Part shown: positions 55,555 through 64,000 of the stretch, one piece after another
How positions within the stretch are numbered: position 1 is the stretch's first letter
How the letters are laid out: every line of letters starts with the position of its first letter
Assembly: GCA_032871835.1 (NCBI GenBank)
Contig: CM065303.1
Span: forward strand, 59,496,597 to 59,560,596
Reading direction: 5' to 3'
DNA: 64,000 bases
Source of the DNA: Dipteronia dyeriana
Taxonomy: Eukaryota; Streptophyta; Magnoliopsida; Sapindales; Sapindaceae
Made by a program: the position numbers and the translations under genes
The notes under the pieces: model-generated
The model's database searches: none
Seen by the model: only the letters and a program-made list of their open reading frames with translations
Told to the model about the DNA's origin: nothing

Positions 55555-57121
55555 TGTAACACCCAATGTCTTTCAGGCCTAATTTAAAAAAAAAAATTGG
55601 ATAAGCATAAAGCATAAAAGACATCAGGTGAGTAAGCGTAAATGAATTGCATGGTTGACAGGCAGCTGTGAGCTTGGTTATTTAGTTCATAACTTCGGCT
55701 GTGTCCTTCCATAAGTATATATATTAGAGGATAAACGTTGTGAGAGCTAGAAAGCAGTAGAATCCAGCGGAGGAAAGAGAAGAAAGGAAAGAGAAGAAGT
55801 CAGTGAAGCTCTCTCGTGATTATAGATTTTAGTTGATTCTTCTTTGATATCCAGTTTCTAATTGGGTCTTGTGATTGTTAGGAAAAGAAGACGAAGGGAA
55901 CCTAGCATACTCAGTCGGAATTAAGCTTGACGTCTAAGTTGTGAGTGAATTAAGTTTCAGTTTTGTTTTAACTCAAGTTTACAGTTTTATGCTTTAATTG
56001 CTACAAATCATTTTAAGCTTTTTATTGCTTTTTATTGCTTTTTATTGCTTTTTATGATTGATAGTGAGTAAACAGAGAACTGAAAGTATATATTTTATGC
56101 TTATATTAGCATTCAAAATCAGTATATTATTTTTATGAATTATTCAGAAGAGATTATGATTTTTACAAAAGCACCATGTATGTACCCTTCCCCAGTTATG
56201 ATTATGGTTGGCTTTTGGGACCGTTCTACACATGTGTATGTCATGAGTTGCACTTCAAGTGCATGACCAGAGAAAGAGAAATAGAGTCGTTCTGCACTTG
56301 TATGACCAGAGAGTCGCTCTGCCCGAGCATGACCAGAGAAAGAGTAATTGAGTCGCTCTGCACGGGTATGACCAGAAGTTATTAAGTATGAAAGTAGATA
56401 TATTATCTTATACCATGTATTGCTGAATGCTTATTGTAAAGTGGTTTAGAAAAGTATTTTTAAAAGTTTTCATTCACTCATTGGGCGTTAGCGCTCATCC
56501 TTTCACTCTTAAATATTTATCCAGGTAGTTGCTCCGTTGTGCGGACTTAGAAGTTTTGAGGTGGGCCACTAGATGACATCATGAAGCATAAAAGTCATGC
56601 ATTTTAAATTGTCATGTACATATTTAGAAATATGAGGTAGGCATGGTCGGGACGGTAGGCATAGTCAGGACTATAAAGTGGTCGGGAGGGTAGGCATGGT
56701 CAGAACGTGGTCGGAATTCTACTCGGTCTGTTCGGCCTACTCGGCCTACTTGACCTATTCGGCCCACTTGACCTACTCGGCCCACATAGCCTATTCGGTC
56801 TACTCGGCCTACTCGGGTTTCTTACTCTGCCTGTTCGGTTTCCCACTCGGGATGGACTGGTTACTTAGTATTGAAAGTGGTCGGTTTTTGGTCCGATCAG
56901 TCTTTTTTTTTGACAAATTTTTGTAACGAACGAAAATATGAAAAGAAATTGTAATTATGTACATTTTGCACTCTCCAATATTCTCCTTACATTTTGTTTG
57001 TTTAAAAGCAAGTATTTCCTATCGAAATCTCAGTAGAAAGTCCTTTTATCATGATAGTTTAAGTTCAGCCCATAGGGTCTTCCTCCTACTCAAGAGAGAG
57101 GAGTCGGGGTGGATCTTGTCA
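55555..57121 (+). repeat. 5' LTR of element D (156-bp deletion)
   Basis: 1,567 bp, TGTAACACCC to TTGTCA. It lacks a 156-bp segment present in the 3' LTR (62,802-62,957) and in both LTRs of A. The breakpoint at about 56,379-56,383 is a TTATT found at both edges of the missing piece. Confidence 0.95.
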
Positions 57122-57223
57122 ACTTGGTATCAGAGCCACGGTTTATAATTCCTTAGACCACAGAGTAATTGTTTGCATTTAGTTTCATGCATTTAAGCAT
57201 AACTTTGATTTTGTAACAGCATC

Positions 57224-60200
57224 ATGCGTCGAGTTGGCCGCCTACGAACAAGACCGGTAGCTGACCTTTGAGAGAGGAGTGGTAACCAAGGTGAAAACGA
57301 GATAGAATCACATCCTCAACCACTCATAGCTCAACCACATGTACCGGAACCTAGGGAGGAACCAATGGATAGAATTGCAGAACTGTTGACTGCGATGGTC
57401 CAGTACCAAACGCGAATGCCTGAAAATTCAATTGAGCGTGTACGAAAGTTGGGAGCTACGAATTTTGATGGAATTGAAGATCCAGATAGTGTTAGTTCTT
57501 GGCTGAATGAACTAGAATGTGTATTTGAAGTTATGAGGTGCACCAATGAACAAAAGGTTTCTTTTGCTACGTTTTTGCTAAAGGAAAAAGCATATGATTG
57601 GTGGGCCTCAGTTCAACGAAGAACTCTTAAAGGAATTACTTGGGAGGATTTTAAGAAGCAGTTTAATGATCATTATTATCCCCGTTTCTATCAAGATTTG
57701 AAAAGAGCTGAATTTTTCAAATTAGTACAGGGATCTATGACAGTAGAAGAGTATGAGAAGAAATTTACAGAACTTTCGAGGGTTGCTCCGTATGTAGTCG
57801 CTGATGAAGAAAATAAGTATAGAAAATTCGAAGATGAACTTCGATCGGAAATTAAAACAATAGTGACTACTTCTGGACATGTTGAGTTTGGTAAGTTGTT
57901 TTAAGTTGCATTGAGAGTGGAGAGAGGCCTTAGTGACTCTCGCAGATTTGAAAAACAGAAGCAAAAGCGCAGTAACTGGTCAGTAAGGGGCTCTTATGGC
58001 AAAATGCCTAAGGCAATAGGCAGTTTTTCAGGTTAAACTAGTAATTATCAACAGAGTCGTGGACCTGGTTCTAGCCAAGCCTCACTCCAGCAACCAATGG
58101 GTAGTCGGCAACAAAGTGTTAGTATGGGTAGAGGTTGGCGTCCTCTATATTCGACTTGCGGAAAACACCCTTGATGGTGAGTGTTACTTAGGGAGATCAG
58201 GTTGTTATCAATGTGGGCAACCTGTAAATTTAAAAAGAGATTGCCCCGAGTTAGTTTAGAGAGGCAATGACGAAAGAAAGATAGGTTTTCAACCAATGCA
58301 AAGTGGCGCTGGTCAGATTCAAGGACAAAGGGGATCCCGAGTAGGAGGATCTACAACTACAGGGAAAACCCAAGTTAGTGTAGCAGGGGTTGGAAGCAAC
58401 CAATAGAGAGGTCAGTCGGGTAGACCTCGTACTCAAGTAAGGGTTTTTGCTATGACTCAACAAGATACCGAGACCATGCCAGATGTCGTTACAGGTATGT
58501 TAACAATTTTTTGCCACGATGCTCATGTCCTCATTGATCCTAGATCTACTCATTCTTTTGTATCTCGATCTTTTATGGTATATGCGGATGTAGAATTAAG
58601 ACCATTAGATTCTAGTATGGTAGTGGCTACACCTACTGGTGAATCTTTATTGACTGAGAATATACATAGAAACAGTAAGGTCATAGTTGGTAAGCATGAG
58701 CTACATGTTGATTTGATTTCGCTTGATATACATGATTTTGATGTTATTTTGGGAATGGATTGGCTGGCTATACACCATGCTACTGTAGATTTTTTTCGAA
58801 AAGAGGTAAAATTTACACTTCAAGGAGAGTCAGATGTTATTTTCTGTGGTGAACGTCGGATTCTTCCTTCTTGTGTTATTTCTGCTATTACTGTCCGACG
58901 GTTGCTCAGGAAACAATGTTTAGCTTATATGGCTTATGTAATTGATACTCGGGATAGTGAGGTAAGATTAAAAGATATATCGGTGGTAAGAAAATTTCTA
59001 GATGTATTTTCTGAAGATCTTCATGGATTACCACCAGATAGAGACATTGAGTTTGTGATAGATTTGGTTCCAGACACAACTCCGATTTCTATTCCACCTT
59101 ATAGAATGGCTCCAACCGAATTGAAAGAGTTGAATATTCAATTAGAAGAATTGGTGAACAAGAATTTTATTAAACCTAGGGTGTCACCATGGGGAGCGCC
59201 AGTTCTGTTTGTTAAGAAGAAAGATGGAACGTTACGTTTATGCATCGATTACCGGCAATTGAATAAAGCAACGGTGCGTAATAAATACCCACTCCCACGC
59301 ATTGATGACTTATTCGATCAGCTTCAGGGGGTAAAGGTATTCTCCAAAATAGATTTGCGAACAGGTTATCACCAATTGAGGATTAGAAACTGTGATATAC
59401 CAAAGACGGCTTTTAGAACTAGTTATGGGCATTATGAGTTTCTAGTTATGCCATTTGGATTAACAAATGCTCCAGCAGCTTTTATGAATTTGATGAATAG
59501 GGTATTTCATCCTTATCTAGACAAATTTGTTATCGTGTTCATTGATGACATTTTGATTTATTCTAAGGATGATGTCGAACATACAGAGCATTTAGAGATT
59601 ATTCTACAAGTCTTGAGAGAGAATCAACTTTATACCAAATTTAGTAAGTGTCAATTCTGGCTCGATAGAGTTACATTTTTGGGCCATGTAATTTCTTGTG
59701 ATGGTATTTATGTTGATCCTCAAAAGGTTGAAGCTATAGTGAATTGGGAACGACCAATCAGTGTGACAGAAATTAGAAGTTTCTTGGGTTTAGCAAGTTA
59801 CTATCGAAGATTTGTAGAGGGATTTTCTAAAATAGCTTCACCATTAACAAGATTAACTCAGAAGGATGTGAAGTTTGAGTGGTCAGAAGCTTGTGAAAAG
59901 AGTTTTCAAGAACTCAAGGATAGATTGACTTCTGCTTCAATACTTGCTCTTCCAACCGGAAGTGATGGATTTGTTATGTACAGTGATGCATCTAAACATG
60001 GTTTGGGTTGCGTTTTGATGCAACATGGGAAAGTGATAGCTTATGGATCAAGACAATTAAAGAAGCATGAACAGAATTACCCAACCCATGATCTAGAGCT
60101 TGCTGCAGTGGTGTTTGCATTAAAAATTTGGAGGCATTACTTATATGGGGTCACTTGTTAGATTTATACAGATCATAAAAGCTTGCAGTATCTTTTCACT

Positions 60201-61925
60201 CAGAAGGAACTAAATTTAAGACAAAGAAGATGGATTGAGTTGATTAAAGATTATGACTGTACGATTGAATATCATCCTGGTAAGGCAAATATGGTGGCAG
60301 ATGCACTCAGTAGAAAGTCTTCAAGTTCTATGGCTCATTTGAGGATGAATTGGAAGGTAAATCATCTTCAGCTTCCATTATTAGCTGAATTAAGAATGTT
60401 GAGAGTTAAGCTAGAAGCGCGAGATTGCGGAGCTTTACTGGCTACCTTTCAGGTTAGACCTATTTTGATTGATCGTATACGGGAATTACAAACTCAAGAT
60501 TCTTATTTAGTTAAATTGAAGGAAGAAGTGCAGAAAAGTGTACAAGCTGATTTTGTAGTGAGAATTGATGGTACATTAGTTCTAGGTAACAGACTGTGTG
60601 TACCAAACATTAAAGAACTCAAGAATGAAATTTTAGAGGAAGCTCACTCTTCAGCTTATACAATGCATCCAGGAAGTACTAAGCTGTATCATACTTTGAA
60701 AGAGCATTACTGGTGGCAAGGTATGAAAAGAGAGATAGCAGAATTCATCTCTAAATGTTTGATTTGTCAGCAAGTCAAGGCAGAACATCAGAAACCAGCA
60801 GGACTATCATAACCACATCCTATTCTCGAATGAAAATGGGAACATGTTACCATGGATTTTGTGGTAGGACTCTCTCGTAGTCAGAGTGGTCACGACAGTG
60901 TATGGGTGATCGTTGATCAACTTACAAAGTCTGCACATTTTCTGCCAATCGGTATTACTTACTCTCTTGACAGATTAGCCAAAATTTATGTGGATGAAAT
61001 AGTTCGTCTTCATGGCGCACCAGTATCCATAGTATCAGATAGAGATCCTCGGTTTACATCTAGATTTTGGCCCAGTTTACAAGAAGCTTTGGGAACTAGA
61101 TTGCATTTTAGTACTGCTTTTCACCGCAGACTGATGGTAAATCGGAGCGTACTATTCAGACATTAGAGGATATGCTTCGAGCTTATGTGATGGATTTCAA
61201 AGGTAGTTGGGATGTACATATACCTTTGATAGAATTTGCCTACAATAACAGTTATCAGGCTAGCATCGAAATGGCACCTTATGAAGCTCTGTATGGGAGA
61301 CAATACAGAACACCGGTGTGTTGGGATGAAGTAGGCGAGAGAAGGTTGTTAAGTCCAGAACTTGTTCAAGTCACAACAAAAAAGATTAAAATAATCAGAG
61401 ACAGACTAAAGGTTGCTCAAGATAGACAGACTAAAGGTTGCTCAAGATAGACAGAAAAGCTATACAGATAAGCGGAGAAGGGAACTTGAATTTAAAGTAG
61501 GTGACTATGTATTCCTACGAATTTCACCTTGGAAATGTATACTTCGATTTGGAAGACGTGATAAGTTAAGTCCACGATAAATTGGTCCGTATGAGATCAT
61601 TGCTCGAGTAGGAGCAGTGGCATACCATTTAGCTTTACATTCCGAGATTTCAAGAATTCATGATGTATTTTATGTTTCTATGCTTCGAAAATATATAGTC
61701 GACCCTACGCATGTTTTAACCAAGCAACCAGTGAAGTTAAGAGAAGATTTAACTTAAAAGGAGGAACCTATTGAGATTCTAGATAGAAGGGAACAAGTAT
61801 TACGTACGAAGGTTATTCCTCTTGTAAAAGTGTTATGGAGAAATCATGCAGTGGAAGAGGCGACTTGGGAACATGAAGATCAGATGCGGACTCAGTATTC
61901 CCATATGTTTCAGCTAAGTAGGTAA
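57224..61925 (+). pseudogene. gag-pol polyprotein of element D (degenerate)
   Basis: Start ATG 57,224 (MRRVGRLRTRP) with an early TGA near 57,271; gag resumes at 57,365. A TAA at 57,902 cuts gag after GKLF. The CCHC knuckle survives as CYQCGQPVNLKRDC (about 58,200), with the usual His replaced by Asn. Protease (LIDPRST near 58,535) has DPR where A has DPG, so the active site is altered. RT ([11 protein letters not shown] near 59,555) and RNase H ([10 protein letters not shown] near 59,985) are open to a TAG at 60,159. Integrase: HHCC region near 60,650-60,780, TAA at 60,810, core with IVSDRDPRF (61,030) and a frameshift in the HPQTDGQ region near 61,125. A 25-bp tandem duplication at 61,401-61,450 shifts the frame again. 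Chromodomain-like end WRNHAVEEATWEHEDQ, stop 61,923-61,925. Confidence 0.93.
61401..61450 (+). repeat. 25-bp tandem duplication in integrase of element D
   Basis: Unit ACAGACTAAAGGTTGCTCAA plus GATAG occurs twice in a row. Element A has one copy (about 7,051-7,075). The extra copy is not a multiple of three and breaks the frame. Confidence 0.9.
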
Positions 61926-61961
61926 ATTTTGAGGACGAAATTCTTATATGAAGGGGTGAAT

Positions 61962-63669
61962 TGTAACACCCAATGTCTTTCAGGCCCAATTTAAAAAAAA
62001 AGAAAAAAAAAATTGGATAAGCGTAAAGCAGAAGAGGCACCAGGTGAGTAAGCCTAAACGAATTGCATGGCTGACAGGAAGCTGTGAGCTTGGTTAATTA
62101 GCTCACAACTTCAGCTGTGTCCTTCCATAAGTATATATATTAGAGGATAAACTTTGTGAGAGCTAGAAAGCAGTAGAATCCAACGAAGGAAAGAGAAGAA
62201 AGAAAAGATAAGAAGTCAGTGAAGCTCTCTCTCGTGATTATAGATTTTAGTTGATTCTTCTTTGATATCCAGTTTCTAATTGGATCTTGTGATTGTTAGG
62301 AAAAGAAGACGAAGGGAACCTAGCATACTCAGTCTGAATTAAGCTTGACATCTAAGTTGTGAGTGAATTAAGTTTCAGTTTTGTTTTAACTCAAGTTTAC
62401 AGTTTTATGCTTTAATTGCTACAAATCATTTTAAGCTTTTTATTGCTTTTTATTGCTTTTTATTGCTTTTTATGATTGATGGTGAGTATACAGAGAACTG
62501 AAAGTATATATTTTATGCTTATATTAGCATTCAAAATCAGTATATTATTTTTATGAATTATTCAGAAGAGATTATGATTTTTACAAAAGCACCATGTATG
62601 TACCCTTCCCCAGTTATGATTATGGTTGGCTTTTGGGGCCGTTCTACACATGTGTATGTCATGAGTTGCACTTCAAGTGCATGACCAGAGAAAGAGAAAT
62701 AGAGTCGCTCTGCACTTGTATGACCAGAGAGTCGCTCTGCCCGAGCATGACCAGAGAAAGAGTAATTGAGTCTCTCGGTACGGGTATGACCAGAAGTTAT
62801 TCATGACTTGGTGTTTGCCCTAAGTATTTCGGCTTACGTTTTGAGGATATCCCCGGTACGAATTTGGTGCAGAATAAGATTTTATAAAGTATCTTACTCT
62901 TGTTCAGAAAAGTGATGCATTCAGTTTATTCAGTTTATTCAGTATATTCAGTTTATTAAGTATGAAAGTAGATATATTATCTTATACCATGTATTGCTGA
63001 ATGCTTATTGTAAAGTAGTTTAGAAAAGTATTTTTAAAAGTTTTCATTCACTCATTGGGCGTTAGCGCTCATCCTTTCACTCTTAAATATTTATCCAGGT
63101 AGTTGCTCCGTTGTGCGGACTTAGAAGTTTTGAGGTGGGCCATTCGATGACATTATGAAGCATAAAAGTCATGCATTTTAAATTTTCATGTACATATTTA
63201 GAAATATGAGGTAGGCATGGTAGGGACGGTAGGCATGGTCGGGACTGTAAAGTGGTCGGGAGGGTAGGCATGGTCAGAACGTGGTCGGAATTCTACTCGG
63301 TCTGTTAGGCCTACTTGACCTATTCGGCCCACATGGCTTATTCGGTCTACTCGGCCTACTCGGGTTTCTTACTCGGCCTGTTCTGTTTCCCACTCCGGAT
63401 GGACTGGTTACTTAGTATTGAAAGTGGTCGGTTTTTGGTCTGATCAGTCTTTTTTTTTTTACAAATTTTTGTAACGAACGAAAATATGAAAAGAAATTGC
63501 AATTATGTACATTTTTCACTCTTCAATATTCTCCTTACATTTTGTTTGTTTAAAAGCAAGTATTTCCTATGGAAATCTCAGTAGAAAGTCCTTTTATCAT
63601 GTTAGTAAAAGTTCAGCCCACAGGGTCTTCCTCGTACTCAAGAGAGAGGAGTCGGGGTGGGTCATGTCA
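61962..63669 (+). repeat. 3' LTR of element D
   Basis: 1,708 bp, TGTAACACCC to CATGTCA. TATA block at 62,132-62,141. Contains the GAGTCGCTCTGC repeats (about 62,700-62,775) and a shortened TCGGCCTACT array (63,290-63,370). An extra TTTATTGCTTTTTATTGC expansion is shared with the 5' LTR of D but absent from A. Confidence 0.95.
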
Positions 63670-63674
63670 TATAT
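63670..63674. repeat. Target-site duplication, right copy (TATAT), element D
   Basis: Matches 55,550-55,554. Confidence 0.8.
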
Positions 63675-63848
63675 ATATTGGTTTTCCTATCAGTGCGTAC
63701 AACTATAACTTATATTAGCGTGTTGCATGTGAATCACTGATTTTGGAGAATTTTTGACAAGTGCATACACTTTGAGTCAAAGTATGTAAATCTAATGGTC
63801 CACATCCAACGCATTGATAAATTTATATCATTGCGCACTGACTTATAA

Positions 63849-63850
<2 letters not shown>
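63675..63850 (+). mobile_element. TA-associated MITE, copy 3
   Basis: Contains TTGGTTTTCCTATC, TTGCATGTGAATCACTGATT, TTGACAAGTGCATACACTTTG and ATGTAAATCTAATGGTCCAC, shared with copies 1 and 2. TA sequence lies on both sides: the TA run holding element D on the left and (AT)n on the right. Confidence 0.75.

Positions 63851-63851
<1 letters not shown>

Positions 63852-63893
<42 letters not shown>
63852..63893. repeat. (TA)n microsatellite
   Basis: About 21 TA units directly after MITE copy 3. Confidence 0.95.
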
Positions 63894-63899
<6 letters not shown>

Positions 63900-64000
63900 C
63901 TATCTAATGCTTCAGGGACAGAAGTCGAGCTAACTTCTAGGACATCTCGAGAGGGGATTCATTTCATTTAAGGAAGGCTTGTTCAAGAATATATGCCTTG
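63894..64000. other. Window end, nothing recognised
   Basis: About 100 bp with no feature I can name. Confidence 0.5.

Larger units (their letters stand above)
55555..63669 (+). mobile_element. Ty3/gypsy chromovirus (Tekay/Del-like), element D, full length, inactive
   Basis: 8.1-kb sister of element A: LTRs 55,555-57,121 and 61,962-63,669, primer-binding site TGGTATCAGAGCCA at 57,125-57,138, gag-pol 57,224-61,925. Its frames are better preserved than in A: protease to RNase H read through for 569 codons. Stops and a 25-bp duplication still kill it. Inserted in the TA tract next to MITE copy 3. Confidence 0.95.

Noticed and set aside
1..64000. CRISPR arrays, prokaryotic operons or phage genes
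   Set aside because: Direct repeats found are LTRs, target duplications, subterminal arrays and microsatellites; introns, PBS sites and plant families show nuclear plant DNA.

Overview
This is plant nuclear DNA, most likely from a eudicot: AT-rich, full of nested LTR retrotransposons, a Mutator-like (MULE) transposon, MITEs and TA microsatellites, with split genes. The species is not identifiable by eye. The only gene that looks intact is an INDETERMINATE DOMAIN (IDD/BIRD) zinc-finger transcription factor at 45,885-49,807: three exons, 591 codons, with a GC-AG first intron. Every other coding sequence I recognise is a broken transposon gene or gene fragment.

Layout. 411-13.7 kb: a decayed MULE whose transposase (minus strand, 12.96-10.21 kb) converges on a ULP1/C48 SUMO-protease-like gene (plus strand, to 9,969), the KAONASHI type of arrangement. 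A chromovirus (element A, 1,098-9,276, duplication ATGGC) sits inside a ULP exon. 13.0-16.1 kb: two arrays of CGAGCTTTTTT/AAAAAAGCTCGG subrepeats with related outer flanks, read as MULE terminal regions. 16,119-24,510: a Tat-lineage Ty3/gypsy element (B, duplication ATATA) with dual RNase H, 3' tandem repeats and an antisense ORF, but lacking part of the 5' LTR, gag and protease. 24,563-25,120: a solo LTR (TATAA). 25-33 kb: LTR remnants, GC-rich non-autonomous DNA elements, a possible TRIM and a tRNA-like sequence. 33.2-41.6 kb: a minus-strand RRM-containing gene remnant split by a complete but dead Ty1/copia element (35,334-40,689). 41.6-45 kb: MITE and hAT-like remnants.

Right side. After the IDD gene comes about 4.5 kb of AT-rich spacer with a MITE and a PPR gene fragment (minus strand, about 54.2-54.9 kb), then a second copy of the same chromovirus family (element D, 55,555-63,669, duplication TATAT). 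D is inserted in the TA run beside a third copy of a TA-associated MITE family whose other copies lie near 14.8 and 41.8 kb.

The gene neighbourhood was shaped by repeated, nested insertions, several into TA-rich targets. I found no CRISPR array, operon or prokaryotic system. The most unusual parts are the ULP/MULE pair, the mirrored CGAGCTTTTTT arrays and the Tat element's antisense ORF.
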